Shown: positions 17,769 through 27,688, counted from the first letter of the stretch. The stretch is 64,000 nucleotides of DNA from Halomonas sp. SSL-5 (GCF_030708455.1 NZ_JAUYWF010000005.1:186001-250000); one strand, 5' to 3'. Notes: generated from the sequence alone by a model not told the origin. A program made the numbers and translations.

Positions 17769-18953
17769 ATGAAGATCCTTGCAACGCTGTGGAACACCCT
17801 GAAGAAACCCCCTGTGCATATCGGCCTGGGGGTCATCATCATTGTCAGCTTCTTCGCCGGCATCGTGTTCTGGGGCGGTTTCAATACCGCCATGGAGTAC
17901 ACCAATACGGAGGAGTTCTGCGTCAGCTGCCACGAGATGGAGGACAACGTCTACCAGGAGCTGCAGAGCACCGTGCATTGGTCCAACCGCACCGGGGTGC
18001 GGGCCATCTGTTCCGACTGTCACGTGCCCCATGGCTGGACCGCCAAGATCGCCCGCAAGATGCAGGCGAGCAAGGAGGTCTGGGGCGCCATCTTCGGCAC
18101 CATCGATACCCCCGAGAAGTTCGAGGAGAAGCGCCTGGAGCTGGCCCAGCACGAGTGGGCGCGGTTCAAGGCCAACGGCTCCCTGGAGTGCCGCAGCTGC
18201 CACGACTACAACAGCATGGACTGGGACCAGATGTCCGACGAGGCGCGGCGTTTCATGGAACCCGCCGCCGAACGTGACCAGAGCTGCATCGACTGCCACA
18301 AGGGCATCGCCCACAAGCTGCCGGAGCAGATGGGCAGCGAGGACCCCATGCTGGCCCGCCTGGTACGCGAAGCCACCTCGGTCAGTGTGGATGAGGGGGA
18401 GACCTACTACAGCGCCAAGTCCGTGGATCTGTTCCGGGATGCCGAGCTCACCGAGCGCGCCGGCGTCCTGCAGGTGGCCACCGAGGTCCATATCGTCGAT
18501 ACCCAGGGTGACAGCGTGAAGCTGGAGATCCCGGCGTGGCGCAAGGAGAAGGGCTTCGGCCGCGTGCTCTACGAGGACTTCGGCCAGAATATCAGCAGCG
18601 CCGTGCTGAACAAGGACGTCGCCCAGGATGATGCCCTGATCGAGGTCCAGGAGACCGATGTGGTCGATGAGATGACCGGCCTGCCCTGGGGCAGGGTGAC
18701 CCTGGAGCTGTGGGCCGAGAAGGGGGTCTATCTCGAAACCCGCGATGCCCTCTGGGAGACCGCCGGACAGACCTACCGCGATGGCTGTAGTGTCTGCCAC
18801 ACCGAACCGGCACCCGAGCATTTCGATGCCAACACCTGGCCGGCGATGTTCTCGGGCATGGTGGGGTTCACCAACATGAGTGCAGGCACCCAGGAATTGG
18901 TACTGAAGTACCTGCAGATGCACTCCTCCGATTATGCCGACGGTGCCCACTGA
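17769..18953 (+). CDS. torC: Pentahaem c-type cytochrome TorC
   Basis: Membrane-anchored periplasmic cytochrome that passes electrons from menaquinol/ubiquinol to TorA. An N-terminal signal anchor (GLGVIIIVSFFAGIVFWG) precedes four NapC/NirT-type haem sites, CVSCH, CSDCH, CRSCH and CIDCH. A C-terminal domain carries the fifth site, CSVCH, characteristic of TorC. Length is 394 residues, about that of E. coli TorC (390). Twenty bases separate it from torA. Confidence 0.95.
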   Translation: MKILATLWNTLKKPPVHIGLGVIIIVSFFAGIVFWGGFNTAMEYTNTEEFCVSCHEMEDNVYQELQSTVHWSNRTGVRAICSDCHVPHGWTAKIARKMQASKEVWGAIFGTIDTPEKFEEKRLELAQHEWARFKANGSLECRSCHDYNSMDWDQMSDEARRFMEPAAERDQSCIDCHKGIAHKLPEQMGSEDPMLARLVREATSVSVDEGETYYSAKSVDLFRDAELTERAGVLQVATEVHIVDTQGDSVKLEIPAWRKEKGFGRVLYEDFGQNISSAVLNKDVAQDDALIEVQETDVVDEMTGLPWGRVTLELWAEKGVYLETRDALWETAGQTYRDGCSVCHTEPAPEHFDANTWPAMFSGMVGFTNMSAGTQELVLKYLQMHSSDYADGAH

Positions 18954-18972
18954 TGCTGCCTAAGGAGCTCTC

Positions 18973-21471
18973 ATGACTATCAGCCGTAGAAGTTTCCTCA
19001 AGGGAGCCATGGCCGGCTCCGCCGCCTCACTGATCGGCCCAGGGCTGCTCACCGGCACCGCCGCCGCCGGGGTGACCGAGCAGGGCGTCTGGAAGACGGC
19101 CGGCTCCCACTGGGGGGCCATGAACGCCCTGGTGAAGGGGGGCAAGGTGGCCGAGGTGAAGCCGTTCGGCGCCGACCAGTACCCCACCGAGATGCTCAAC
19201 GGCATCAAGGGGTTGATCTACAACCCGTCGCGTATCCGCTACCCCATGGTGCGCCTGGAGTGGCTGAAGAACCGCCATAACGGCGATCGCACCACCCGGG
19301 GTGACAACCGCTTCGTGCGCCTGACCTGGGATGCGGCCCTGGACCTCTTCCACGAGGAGCTGGAACGCATCCAGACCGACTATGGCCCCTGGGCGCTCTA
19401 CGCCGGGGCTACCGGCTGGCGGCAGACGGGGCAGGTGCACAGCTGCGGTAACCACATGCAGCGTGCGGTGGCCATGCATGGCGACTTCGTCAAGAAGGTG
19501 GGGGATTACTCCACGGGTGCCGGGCAGGTGATCCTGCCCTACGTGCTCGGCTCCACCGAGGTCTACAGCCAGGGCACCTCCTGGCCGCTGATCCTGGAGA
19601 ACAGCAAGACCGTGGTGCTGTGGGGCAACGACCCCTACAAGAACCTGCAGGTGGGGTGGAACTGCGAGACCCACGAGTCCTATGCCTACCTGGAGCAGCT
19701 CAAGGCCAGGGTGGCGGAAGGCAGCATCCGCGTGATCAGCGTCGACCCGGTGCGCACCAAGACGCAGAAGTACCTCGGTTGCGAGCAGCTGTATATCAAC
19801 CCGATGACCGACGTGGCCTTCATGCTGGGCATGGCGCACACCCTCTACAACGAGGGGCTCTACAGCCAGGAGTTCATCGACGCCTATGCGCTGGGCTTCG
19901 ACGACTTCATCGCCTATGTCCAGGGTGAGGCCGACGACGGCGAGGCCAAGACGCCGGAGTGGGCCGAGGCCATCTGCGGCGTTCCCGCCGAACAGATCCG
20001 CGAGTTCAGCCGCCTGCTGGCCGCCGACCGCACCCAGCTGCTGTTCGGCTGGGCGATTCAGCGCCAGCAGCACGGCGAGCAGCCCTACTGGATGGGGGCC
20101 GTGCTGGCCACCATGCTGGGACAGATCGGCCTTCCCGGCGGCGGCATCAGCTATGGCCACCACTACAGCTCCATCGGTGTGCCCTCCTCGGGGGCGAGCG
20201 CCCCGGGCGCCTTCCCGCGCAACGTTGACGCCGGCAAGACCCCCGAGCATACCAACACCGATTTCCAGGGGGCCGCCTCGACCATTCCGGTGGCGCGCTG
20301 GATCGACTGCCTGCTCAACCCCGGGGAGACCATCCAGTACAACGGCGCCGAGGTCACCTTCCCCGATATCCGCATGTGCGTCTTCAGCGGCTGCAACCCC
20401 TGGCACCACCACCAGGACCACAACCGCATGAAGCAGGCCTTCCACAAGCTCGAGACGGTGGTCACCGTCGACTATGCCTGGAACGCCACCTGCCGCTTCT
20501 CCGACCTGGTGCTGCCGGCCTGCACCCAGTTCGAGCGTAACGATATCGATATCTACGGCTCCTACTCCAATCGCGGCGTGCTGGCCATGCACAAGCTGGT
20601 GGATCCGCTGTTTCATTCGCGCAGCGACTTCGACATCTTCACCGACCTGTGCCGGCGCTTCGGACGCGACGAGGAATATCGCCAGGGCCTGGACGAGATG
20701 GGCTGGGTCAAGAAGCTCTACGACGAGTGTCGCGAGGCGAACAAGTCGTTCGTTCCTGCCCCCACCGGCGACCAGTCGACCTCCTCCATGCCGGAGTTCG
20801 CGGAGTTCTGGAAGGAGGGCTATGTCGATTTCGGTCCCGGGGAGAACTGGGTGCGCCACGCCGACTTCCGGCAGGCCCCCGAGGTCAATGCGCTGGGGAC
20901 GCCATCCGGCTTCATCGAGATCTCCAGCCGCAAGATCGCCCGCTATGGCTATGATGATTGCCGCGGCCATCCGACCTGGATGGAGAAGGCGGAGCGCTCC
21001 CACGGTGGCCCCAACTCCGACCGTTACCCGCTGTGGCTGCAGTCGGTGCACCCCGACAAGCGGCTCCACTCGCAGATGTGCGAGTCCGAGGAGCTGCGTG
21101 CCACCTATGCGGTGCAGGGGCGTGAGCCGATCTTCATCAGTCCCCAGGATGCCGCGTCGCGGGGGATTCAGGATGGCGACCTGGTGCGGGCCTACAACGA
21201 CCGTGGCCAGCTGCTGGCCGGGGCCGTGGTGTCCGACGATTTCCCGCCCGGCGTGGTGCGCATCCAGGAGGGCGCCTGGTACGGGCCGGTGGGGCCGGAA
21301 ATCGGCGCCCTGGATACCTACGGCGATCCCAACACCCTGACCCTCGACGTGGGCACCTCCCAGCTGGCCCAGGCGCCGAGCGCCAACACCTGCATCGTGG
21401 AGATCGAACGCTTCGAGGGTGATGCGCCCGCGGTGACGGCCTTCGGCGGACCGACCATGGTGGAGATATGA
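18973..21471 (+). CDS. torA: Trimethylamine-N-oxide reductase, molybdopterin catalytic subunit
   Basis: Periplasmic Mo-bisMGD reductase that converts TMAO to trimethylamine in anaerobic respiration; DMSO reductase family. The twin-arginine signal SRRSFLKG starts the protein and ends near TAAAG. The region [11 protein letters not shown] contains the serine expected to ligate molybdenum. Cofactor motifs such as [28 protein letters not shown] and the C-terminal [10 protein letters not shown] fit TorA. At 832 residues it is close to E. coli TorA (848). TMAO is abundant in marine and saline settings. Its stop overlaps the torD start (ATGA). Confidence 0.96.
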   Translation: MTISRRSFLKGAMAGSAASLIGPGLLTGTAAAGVTEQGVWKTAGSHWGAMNALVKGGKVAEVKPFGADQYPTEMLNGIKGLIYNPSRIRYPMVRLEWLKNRHNGDRTTRGDNRFVRLTWDAALDLFHEELERIQTDYGPWALYAGATGWRQTGQVHSCGNHMQRAVAMHGDFVKKVGDYSTGAGQVILPYVLGSTEVYSQGTSWPLILENSKTVVLWGNDPYKNLQVGWNCETHESYAYLEQLKARVAEGSIRVISVDPVRTKTQKYLGCEQLYINPMTDVAFMLGMAHTLYNEGLYSQEFIDAYALGFDDFIAYVQGEADDGEAKTPEWAEAICGVPAEQIREFSRLLAADRTQLLFGWAIQRQQHGEQPYWMGAVLATMLGQIGLPGGGISYGHHYSSIGVPSSGASAPGAFPRNVDAGKTPEHTNTDFQGAASTIPVARWIDCLLNPGETIQYNGAEVTFPDIRMCVFSGCNPWHHHQDHNRMKQAFHKLETVVTVDYAWNATCRFSDLVLPACTQFERNDIDIYGSYSNRGVLAMHKLVDPLFHSRSDFDIFTDLCRRFGRDEEYRQGLDEMGWVKKLYDECREANKSFVPAPTGDQSTSSMPEFAEFWKEGYVDFGPGENWVRHADFRQAPEVNALGTPSGFIEISSRKIARYGYDDCRGHPTWMEKAERSHGGPNSDRYPLWLQSVHPDKRLHSQMCESEELRATYAVQGREPIFISPQDAASRGIQDGDLVRAYNDRGQLLAGAVVSDDFPPGVVRIQEGAWYGPVGPEIGALDTYGDPNTLTLDVGTSQLAQAPSANTCIVEIERFEGDAPAVTAFGGPTMVEI

Positions 21472-22157
21472 GCCAGCAGACCCCGTATCTGGCCGCTGCC
21501 CGCCGGGAGGCGGGCGGCTCGTCGATCGACTGGGAGTCCGAGAGCCTGCTGTGCCGCTGGCTGGCGACCCTGCTCGGCGCCGAGCTGGATGAGCCGACGC
21601 TGGCGCGCTACCGCGGGGGGGAGGCCGCGCCCTTCCTCGACTTCCTGGGCGATGCCCATGGCATGTCCAGTGAGCTCTCGCGTCTCGACCAGGCGCTGTC
21701 GCGGCTGGTGATGTTCACCACGCCCCGGCTCGAGCTGGCGGCCGACTTCGCCGAGCTCTTCCTGGCGGATGCCCGCACCGGGGCGCCGCCCTATGCCTCG
21801 CTGTATCTCGATGACCGCCCGGGCTTCATCGGTGCCCCGGCGCAGCGCATGGAGGCGCGGCTGGCGCAAGCGGGGTATACGGTCAGGCGCGAGGTGGGCG
21901 AGCCCGCCGATCATCTGGCCGTGATGCTCGATTACCTCGCCACCCGCGTGACGGTGCTTGCCGAGGCACGGGGCCCCGAGGCCGAGGCGCTGCGCCAGGA
22001 TATCGAGTCATTCCTAGAGCATGAGCTCTGCGCCTGGCTACCCAAGCTGGTGGCCAGGAGCGCCGGGGTGAAGACGGCCAGCGATTTCTATCCCGCCCTG
22101 CTGGCATTGACCGATGCCTACTGTCGCCGCCTGGCAGGGCGTGTAAGGTCGGCGTGA
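21468..22157 (+). CDS. torD: TorD chaperone for TorA maturation
   Basis: Cytoplasmic chaperone of the TorD/DmsD/NarJ family that binds the Tat signal and apoenzyme of TorA before molybdenum cofactor insertion. The 229-residue all-helical sequence has the family's central [14 protein letters not shown] and [14 protein letters not shown] segments. Four-base overlap with torA implies coupled translation. It ends the tor operon; no torR, torS or torT follows or precedes. Confidence 0.93.
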   Translation: MSQQTPYLAAARREAGGSSIDWESESLLCRWLATLLGAELDEPTLARYRGGEAAPFLDFLGDAHGMSSELSRLDQALSRLVMFTTPRLELAADFAELFLADARTGAPPYASLYLDDRPGFIGAPAQRMEARLAQAGYTVRREVGEPADHLAVMLDYLATRVTVLAEARGPEAEALRQDIESFLEHELCAWLPKLVARSAGVKTASDFYPALLALTDAYCRRLAGRVRSA

Positions 22158-22193
22158 AGGTCCAGGACGTCGCAGAGATATTGATTGGCAAAG

Positions 22194-22215
22194 AAAAAGG
22201 CGCCCTTAGGCGCCT
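22194..22215 (-). terminator. Terminator of ssrA
   Basis: AGGCGCC (22198-22204) pairs with GGCGCCT (22209-22215) around CTTA. On the minus strand the hairpin is followed by TTTTT, so it terminates ssrA. On the plus strand it is followed by GATTCTTTT and may also stop torD transcripts. Confidence 0.8.
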
Positions 22216-22230
22216 GATTCTTTTGGGGTT

Positions 22231-22611
22231 TGGTGGAGGCGGCGGGAATTGAACCCGCGTCCGCCAGCACGCGCCCATTGGCTCTACATGCTTAGATTCC
22301 GTCATTTGATTTAACGTCTCTGGCTCCGACGGTCAGGATCCAGCGACGCGATTCCTCTTAAGTTTAACGACCGGCATGAGGACGCTACCGATTGCGATCC
22401 CATCATTCTTGGCTCGTATCCCCTCCGTGATGAATGGGCACATCACTTCGGGGCCGGACTAGAAGCTAACAGCTATTAAGCTGCCAGCGCGCCCTGAGCG
22501 TAGTTGTCGTCGTTTGCGACTATTTAGTCGTGATGTTGGATTTACGAGATACATCACGCTCTCGGCATGCACCGCAGGGGTTGTCACCGGCGTCGAAACC
22601 ATGTCGCCCCC
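22231..22611 (-). ncRNA. ssrA: Transfer-messenger RNA
   Basis: tmRNA rescues stalled ribosomes with SmpB. The minus-strand 5' end GGGGGCG pairs over seven positions with the 3' CGCCTCC that precedes ACCA, giving the acceptor stem. The T-arm GGTTCAATTCC is intact. The tag frame encodes ANDDNYAQGALAA then TAA, ending in the ALAA degron recognised by ClpXP. Length is about 381 nt. A possible promoter (CTGTCA, 18 bp, TAGGAT) sits immediately upstream within the smpB-ssrA gap. CCA is encoded. Confidence 0.97.
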
Positions 22612-22651
22612 TTAACTGGCATCCTAACAGGATGTCCGAACTTATGACAGA

Positions 22652-23143
22652 TCAGGCGCGGTTTTGTTCCCGCATGATGCGCCCCTTCTGGCGCTGCCAG
22701 TCGCGGTCCTTCTCGGTGGCGCGCTTGTCGTGCAGCTTCTTGCCGGTCACCAGCGCCAACTCGCACTTCACCCGGTTACCCTTCCAGTAGAGCTTGAGCG
22801 GCACGCAGGTGTGGCCCTTGTCCTGGGTGCGCGAGAAGATCCTGGCGATCTCCTTCCTGTGCAGCAGCAGCTTGCGCGTGCGCGTGGGGTCGGCCACCTC
22901 GTGGGTGCTGGCGGTGTTGAGCGGCAGGATATGGCTGCCCAGCAGCCAGGCTTCGCCGTTCTTGACCAGGATGTAGGTGTCGGTCAGCTGGGCCTTGCCC
23001 GCACGCAGGCTCTTGACCTCCCAGCCGGCCAGCACCAGGCCGGCCTCGAAGCTCTCTTCGATGTGGTATTCGAAGCGCGCCTTCTTGTTCAAGGCGATGA
23101 CGTTGCTGCCGGGGCCCTTGCCCTTGCCTTTCTTGTTGGCCAT
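22652..23143 (-). CDS. smpB: SsrA-binding protein SmpB
   Basis: Binds the tRNA-like domain of tmRNA and brings it to stalled ribosomes. The 163-residue protein shows [14 protein letters not shown], the [18 protein letters not shown] motif and the basic tail [20 protein letters not shown]. The ATG at 23143 has GAGG five bases upstream; upstream open frame to 23335 has no support. It lies 40 bases from ssrA in the same direction, a close pairing of RNA and partner protein. Confidence 0.96.
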   Translation of the reverse strand: MANKKGKGKGPGSNVIALNKKARFEYHIEESFEAGLVLAGWEVKSLRAGKAQLTDTYILVKNGEAWLLGSHILPLNTASTHEVADPTRTRKLLLHRKEIARIFSRTQDKGHTCVPLKLYWKGNRVKCELALVTGKKLHDKRATEKDRDWQRQKGRIMREQNRA

Positions 23144-23270
23144 GAAACCTCGTATCGTGTCCTTGCCCGTGGCGGCTCCCTCCGAGATGGGGGGAAGCGT
23201 GGTACCATTCAAGGCCTGAAATGACGGCCCATGATACGCCCTGGGCACCGTGAAGTCAGCGAGGAGCGCA

Positions 23271-23705
23271 ATGCCAACGGTCAACCGAACCGCCATGGTG
23301 CGGCATACCCCCCAGGAGATGTTCGATCTGGTCAACGATTTCGAACGCTATCCCGAGTTCCTGCCGGGCTGCCGTCGTGCGCGCCTGGTGGAGCGCGACG
23401 AGTCTCACCTGATCGGCGAGATGACCCTGGGGCGTGCCGGCATCGAGCAGAGCATCATGACCCGCAACGACCTGATCGAGCCCGAGCGCATCGAGATGTC
23501 GCTGGTCAGCGGGCCCTTCAAGCGCCTGCGTGGCCGCTGGCTGTTCACGCCGATGGGCGAGCAGGCCTGCAAGGTGAGCCTGGAGATGGAGTTCGAGTTC
23601 GCCAATCGTCTGCTCGGCATGGCCTTCGGCAAGCTGTTCCAGCAGGTGGCCGGCCAGCTGGTCGACTCCTTCACGCGCCGCGCCAACGATCTCTACGGGC
23701 GCTGA
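23271..23705 (+). CDS. ratA: Ribosome-association toxin RatA / COQ10-like START protein
   Basis: A 144-residue polyketide-cyclase/START-fold protein. The family is called RatA (YfjG) in E. coli, reported to block 70S formation, and is related to the ubiquinone-binding COQ10 proteins; both roles are discussed. Diagnostic segments are [19 protein letters not shown] and [18 protein letters not shown]. The ATG at 23271 is chosen for GAGGAG directly upstream and for matching family length. Followed after three bases by rnfH, the conserved neighbour. Confidence 0.92.
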   Translation: MPTVNRTAMVRHTPQEMFDLVNDFERYPEFLPGCRRARLVERDESHLIGEMTLGRAGIEQSIMTRNDLIEPERIEMSLVSGPFKRLRGRWLFTPMGEQACKVSLEMEFEFANRLLGMAFGKLFQQVAGQLVDSFTRRANDLYGR

Positions 23706-23708
23706 GGG

Positions 23709-24005
23709 ATGGCCACGATCGATATCGAGGTGGCCTTCGCGCGGCCCGACAGGCAGCGCGTCATCAGCCTGCGGGTGCCGCTCGGCACCACCGCCCGCGA
23801 GGCCGTGGCGCTGGCCGACCTGCCGTCACACTTCCCCGAGTTGCCCGCCGACACCTTCAGCGACCCCGACCTGGGCCTGTTCGGCAAGCGCTTGCGCGAG
23901 CCGGAGGATTACCGCCTGCGCGCCGGTGACCGTGTCGAGGTCTACCGTGCGCTGATCATCGACCCCAAGGCGGCGCGTCTGGCGCGCGCCAACAACAGAG
24001 ACTGA
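23709..24005 (+). CDS. rnfH: RnfH family ubiquitin-like protein
   Basis: A 98-residue beta-grasp protein (UPF0125/RnfH). Conserved positions include the N-terminal strand IDIEVAFARPDRQ, the segment LGLFGKRLREPEDYRLRAGDRVEVYRAL split over two strands, and the tail LIIDPKAARLAR. Its function is undefined, though the gene almost always follows ratA. Cytosolic. Confidence 0.92.
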   Translation: MATIDIEVAFARPDRQRVISLRVPLGTTAREAVALADLPSHFPELPADTFSDPDLGLFGKRLREPEDYRLRAGDRVEVYRALIIDPKAARLARANNRD

Positions 24006-24036
24006 CGCCCCGCCGGGCTGGTGCGCGGCGGGGCGT
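24005..24036. terminator. Bidirectional hairpin between rnfH and bamE
   Basis: ACGCCCCGCC (24005-24014) pairs with GGCGGGGCGT (24027-24036). It sits between convergent genes; neither side has a clear T-run, so it may stop transcription only partly. Confidence 0.5.
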
Positions 24037-24071
24037 CGGTTGGCCATGCTGTCAGGGGGTGCTGGCCGCCG

Positions 24072-24497
24072 TCAGCGCTGGTCGGCGGGCGCCGCGTTGG
24101 GCGTCACCAGCGGCGCAGAGGTGCTACCCTCCGGCAGCGGGCCGCCTTCGCTCTGGCGCATCTCGATCGCCTCGTCGAGGTCGCCCTCGCGCTGGATGTC
24201 CACCAGGCGATTGCCATCGAAGGTCAGGGTCACCCGGCGCCGTTCGATGTCCTCGTAGGCCTTGTCCAGATAGAAGACGTAGTCCCACTGGCTGGCGTCG
24301 AAGGGTGCCTCCAGCAGCGGGCTGCCCATCACGTAGACGACGTCGTCGCGGGTCATGCCCGTGCGCAGCTGTTCCACCATCCCGGCGGTCACCAGGTTGC
24401 CCTGGGGGATGTCGCGCTTGTAGACACCGAAGTAGCTGCAGCCGCTGGCCATCAGCAGGGCCGCGAAAAGGGTGATGATTCTGGTCAACTTTTGCAT
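24072..24497 (-). CDS. bamE: Outer membrane assembly lipoprotein BamE
   Basis: Lipoprotein of the BAM complex that inserts beta-barrel proteins in the outer membrane. A short signal with lipobox LMASGC places the acylated Cys near residue 20, followed by SmpA/OmlA fold motifs YKRDIPQGN, LRTGMTRDDVVYVMGSP and DYVFYLDK. The ATG at 24497 starts the signal peptide directly; an upstream in-frame ATG at 24536 would add a hydrophilic extension unlike a lipoprotein signal. Divergent from fur as in Pseudomonas. The Asp/Gly-rich C-terminal tail is extended. Confidence 0.93.
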   Translation of the reverse strand: MQKLTRIITLFAALLMASGCSYFGVYKRDIPQGNLVTAGMVEQLRTGMTRDDVVYVMGSPLLEAPFDASQWDYVFYLDKAYEDIERRRVTLTFDGNRLVDIQREGDLDEAIEMRQSEGGPLPEGSTSAPLVTPNAAPADQR

Positions 24498-24569
24498 TTG
24501 CGCCTGTTCTTCACTATCGTGGTTTCGGTCGATCATACCCGACCCTACCCGTTACTGCGAAGAGCAACC

Positions 24570-25016
24570 ATGGCCGACCAGAACCATGAATTACGCAAGG
24601 CCGGTCTGAAGGTGACCCTGCCGCGCGTCAAGATTCTGCAGATCCTCGAGAGCGCTCAGGGCGAGCACCACATGAGCGCCGAGGATGTCTACAAGACGCT
24701 GCTGGATGCCGGTGAAGACGTGGGCCTGGCCACCGTCTACCGCGTGCTGACCCAGTTCGAGACCGCGGGCCTGGTGGTTCGCCACAACTTCGATGGCGGC
24801 CACGCCGTGTTCGAGATCTCCCAGGAGGAGCATCACGACCATATGGTGTGCCTGGAGAGCGGCGAGATCGTCGAGTTCTTCGACGAGGTGATCGAACGCC
24901 GTCAGCAGGAGATCGCCGAGGAGCATGGCTACGAGCTCGTCGATCACGCCCTGGTGCTCTACGTGCGCCCGCGTGGTTCCAGCGTGACCCGACAGGATGG
25001 TCCGCCGCGCAAGTAG
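24570..25016 (+). CDS. fur: Ferric uptake regulator
   Basis: Iron-responsive repressor of 148 residues. The DNA-binding wing has VGLATVYRVLTQFETAGLV and the metal region EISQEEHHDHMVCLESGEIVEF. The second cysteine of the CxxC found in E. coli Fur is replaced by Ser-Gly context here (CLES), as I recall also for Pseudomonas Fur, so a structural zinc at that site is unlikely. The ATG at 24570 fits the MADQNHELRKAGLKVT N-terminus. It shares a 72-bp divergent interval with bamE. Confidence 0.97.
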   Translation: MADQNHELRKAGLKVTLPRVKILQILESAQGEHHMSAEDVYKTLLDAGEDVGLATVYRVLTQFETAGLVVRHNFDGGHAVFEISQEEHHDHMVCLESGEIVEFFDEVIERRQQEIAEEHGYELVDHALVLYVRPRGSSVTRQDGPPRK

Positions 25017-25037
25017 CCGGTGGCGCCAGCCAGCAAC

Positions 25038-25070
25038 ACGACGGCCCCGATCATCGATCGGGGCCGTCGT
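25038..25070. terminator. Bidirectional terminator between fur and recN
   Basis: A perfect 15-bp stem, 25038-25052 against 25056-25070, with loop ATC, lies between the convergent fur and recN stops. No strong T-run is present on either strand. Confidence 0.65.
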
Positions 25071-25091
25071 CGTATGGGGACTCGCCAGGGC

Positions 25092-26765
25092 TCAGTGATG
25101 GGGGCGCTGGCTGGCGTCGAGCATCTCCCGCGCATGGGCCAGGGTGCGGTCGGATAGGTTGACACCGCCCAGCATGCGCGCCAGTTCCCCCACGCGTCCG
25201 GCCTCGTCGAGCAGCGCCATGCGGGTCAGGGTGGTATCGCCCTCGGCCTGCTTCTCGATATGCAGATGGCGATGGGCCTGGGCGGCCACCTGGGGCAGGT
25301 GGGTCACGGTCAACACCTGGCCCGACTCGCCCAGCCGGCGCAACAGCTGGCCGACGATCTCGGCGGTGGCGCCGGAGACCCCCACGTCGACCTCATCGAA
25401 CACCAGGCTGGGGATGGTGGAATGGCGCGCCGCCACCACCTGGATCGCCAGGCTGATGCGTGACAGCTCGCCACCCGAGGCGACCTTGGCCAGCGGCCGT
25501 GCCGGCTGACCGGGGTTGGCCGCGATCAGGAAGCGTATTGCGTCGAGCCCCTCGGCGGCGGGCGCCTCGCGCTCGCTGACCTCCACCTCGAAGCGCGCCT
25601 TGCCCATGGCCAGGAAGGCGAGCTGCTCCTGCACCGCCTCGCCGAAGCGGTCGGCGGCCTGGCGACGGGCCTCGCTCACCTCGCGGGCCAGGCGCTTCCA
25701 GCGCTCGCGCAGCGCCTCGACCTCGGCGGAGAGGGCGTCCAGGTCCTGGTCGCTCCCCTCCAGCGTCGCCAGCTCGGCATGCAGGCGCTGGTGAAGCACC
25801 AGCAGCTCCTCGGGCATCACATGGTGCTTGCGCGCCAGGCGGTGCACGGCGCCCAGGCGCTCGTCCACCCAGGCCAGGCGCTCCGGGTCGAGTTCGGTGT
25901 CCGCGGCGAAGTGGGCCAACTCGCGGGCCGCCTCCTCGACCTGGATGCGCGCCTCGCCGAGCATGGCCAGCGCCTCCCCCAGGCGGCCTCGCTCGCAGCC
26001 GGGCAGCGCCTCGAGTCGGCCGATCGCCTGGGTGAGCAGGCCGATGGCGCCGCCCTCGTCGTTGTCGCAGCAGTCGCTGGCGAACTGCGTCTCGCGCAGG
26101 CGCTCCTCGGCATGGGCCAGCTCCTCCTGCTCCTCCTCCAGGGCCTTGAGTTCGCCCTCGGCGAGCCCCAGCTGGTCGAGCTCCTCGACCTGGTAGTGCA
26201 CCAACTGGCGGCGGGCGCACAGCTCGTCGCCATCCTCGGCCAGGCGCTTGAGCCGGCGGCGGGCGGCCTGCCAGGCGCGGAAGGTCTCGGCCATCTCGCC
26301 CACCGCCTCGCGGTGGCCGGCGAAGTCGTCGAGCAGGCGCAGGTGGGTCTCCTCGCGCAGCAGCTGCTGGTGGGCGTGCTGGCCATGCACCTCGATCAGG
26401 TGCTCGCCCAGGGCGCGCAGGTCGGCCACGGTGGCCGGCTGGCCGTTGATCCACGCCTTGGAGCGGCCGCTGGCACTGACCACCCGGCGCAGCAGGCAGT
26501 CGTCGTCGGGCAGCTCCCGGGCGGCCAGCCAGGCGCGGGCCTGGGGCAGGGCGGCGATATCGAAGCGTGCGCAGAGATCGGCGCGATCGCGGCCATGGCG
26601 CACGCTGGCGGCGTCGGCGCGCTCGCCCAGGCACAGGCCCAGGGCCCCGAGCAGGATCGACTTGCCGGCGCCGGTCTCGCCGGTGATGGCGGTCATGCCG
26701 CCGGCGAGCTCCAGCTCCAGATGATCGACGATGGCGAAGTCGCGAATGGCAAGTTCCGTCAGCAT
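25092..26765 (-). CDS. recN: DNA repair ATPase RecN
   Basis: SMC-like ATPase used in double-strand break repair, part of the SOS regulon in many gammaproteobacteria. Walker A is GETGAGKSILLGAL near residue 30; two long coiled-coil arms fill the middle; the C-terminal ATPase half has LAKVASGGELSRISLA (signature) and VFDEVDVGVSG (Walker B). The ATG at 26765 has GGGGAGG five bases upstream and gives 557 residues, near E. coli's 553. A LexA-like box lies about 55 bases upstream. Confidence 0.96.
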   Translation of the reverse strand: MLTELAIRDFAIVDHLELELAGGMTAITGETGAGKSILLGALGLCLGERADAASVRHGRDRADLCARFDIAALPQARAWLAARELPDDDCLLRRVVSASGRSKAWINGQPATVADLRALGEHLIEVHGQHAHQQLLREETHLRLLDDFAGHREAVGEMAETFRAWQAARRRLKRLAEDGDELCARRQLVHYQVEELDQLGLAEGELKALEEEQEELAHAEERLRETQFASDCCDNDEGGAIGLLTQAIGRLEALPGCERGRLGEALAMLGEARIQVEEAARELAHFAADTELDPERLAWVDERLGAVHRLARKHHVMPEELLVLHQRLHAELATLEGSDQDLDALSAEVEALRERWKRLAREVSEARRQAADRFGEAVQEQLAFLAMGKARFEVEVSEREAPAAEGLDAIRFLIAANPGQPARPLAKVASGGELSRISLAIQVVAARHSTIPSLVFDEVDVGVSGATAEIVGQLLRRLGESGQVLTVTHLPQVAAQAHRHLHIEKQAEGDTTLTRMALLDEAGRVGELARMLGGVNLSDRTLAHAREMLDASQRPHH

Positions 26766-26817
26766 GCTGCCTCCCCGGTCGGGCCTGATATCGGCTGCCT
26801 GGTTATTCATACATGAT

Positions 26818-26835
26818 GTGAGTGTTTATACAGTA
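26818..26835 (-). promoter_or_regulatory. LexA-like (SOS) box upstream of recN
   Basis: On the minus strand TACTGTATAAACACTCAC matches the left half of the gammaproteobacterial SOS box (TACTGTATAT) almost perfectly. The right half is TCAC instead of ACAG, two of four matches. The position upstream of recN makes LexA binding plausible. Confidence 0.5.
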
Positions 26836-26881
26836 GTCCAGGATTTCCGACAATGCACGGTCGACTCGCCACGCACGATGC

Positions 26882-26910
26882 CTTGAGTTCCGTCGAGGCG
26901 TCCCCATATA
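26882..26910 (+). promoter_or_regulatory. Sigma-32 heat-shock promoter for grpE
   Basis: CTTGAGT (26882-26888), a 13-bp spacer, and CCCCATATA (26902-26910) fit the RpoH consensus CTTGAAA / CCCCATNTA. It lies about 95 bases upstream of the grpE start. Confidence 0.85.
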
Positions 26911-27004
26911 GCGGACATAATCAATTCACGTCCACATTCATGTTACGTCGGCGGCCCCTGGCCGCCGCATCCGCATTTCACAGCAGAGCTTCAGGAGAGA
27001 CCCC

Positions 27005-27634
27005 ATGGCCAAAGATCCCCAGACCCCGCTGGACGAGGAGCTCAAGCGCCAGGAAGAGGAGGCGGAGCCCCAGGCCGAGCCCCAGCCCGTGGAGGGTGAG
27101 CTGGAGGAGGTTGCCGAGGCCGCCGATCAGGCCGATCGGGCCGCCGCGTCCGGCGACAACCCCGAGGCCGAGGTGCTGGCCGCCCGTGTCGAGGAGCTCG
27201 AACAGAGCGTGGCCGAGGCCAAGGACCAGGCGCTGCGCACCGCCGCCGAGGCGCAGAACGTGCGCCGCCGCGCCGAGCAGGAGGCCGAGAAGGCCCGCAA
27301 GTTCGCGCTGGAGAAGTTCGTCAAGGAACTGCTGCCGGTGGTCGACAGCCTGGAGAAGGCGCTGGAGGCGATGGAAGCCGAGGCCAGCGAGACCCATCGC
27401 GAAGGCGTCTCCATGACCCTCAAGATGCAGCTCGACGTGCTCGGCAAGTTCGGCGTCGAGGTGGTGGACCCCGCCGGCGAGCCCTTCGACCCGCAGTACC
27501 ACGAGGCCATGGCCATGGTGCCCAACCCGGAACTCGACCCCAACAGCGTGATGGAGGTGGTTCAGAAGGGCTACCTGCTCAACGGCCGCCTGGTGCGCCC
27601 GGCCATGGTGGTGGTCAGCCAGGCCGCCGGCTGA
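27005..27634 (+). CDS. grpE: Nucleotide exchange factor GrpE
   Basis: Cochaperone that releases ADP from DnaK. A long acidic, Gln/Glu-rich N-terminus (about 60 residues) leads into a coiled coil (residues about 60-100) and the head domain with [28 protein letters not shown] and [21 protein letters not shown]. Length is 209 residues. The CTTCAGGAGAGACCCC leader supplies AGGAGA before the ATG. First gene of the heat-shock cluster. Confidence 0.97.
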   Translation: MAKDPQTPLDEELKRQEEEAEPQAEPQPVEGELEEVAEAADQADRAAASGDNPEAEVLAARVEELEQSVAEAKDQALRTAAEAQNVRRRAEQEAEKARKFALEKFVKELLPVVDSLEKALEAMEAEASETHREGVSMTLKMQLDVLGKFGVEVVDPAGEPFDPQYHEAMAMVPNPELDPNSVMEVVQKGYLLNGRLVRPAMVVVSQAAG

Positions 27635-27659
27635 ACGGCAACAATTCCGGGGCGCGGGG

Positions 27660-27688
27660 CTTGAAATGCTTCCCGCGGCCCCCAGATA
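27660..27688 (+). promoter_or_regulatory. Sigma-32 heat-shock promoter for dnaK
   Basis: CTTGAAA (27660-27666), exactly consensus, is followed after 13 bases by CCCCAGATA (27680-27688). It lies in the 124-base grpE-dnaK gap, so dnaK has a second, internal heat-shock promoter. Confidence 0.85.

Noticed and set aside
22231..22611. Short open frames inside ssrA
   Set aside because: The interval is tmRNA; acceptor stem, T-arm and tag frame are all intact.
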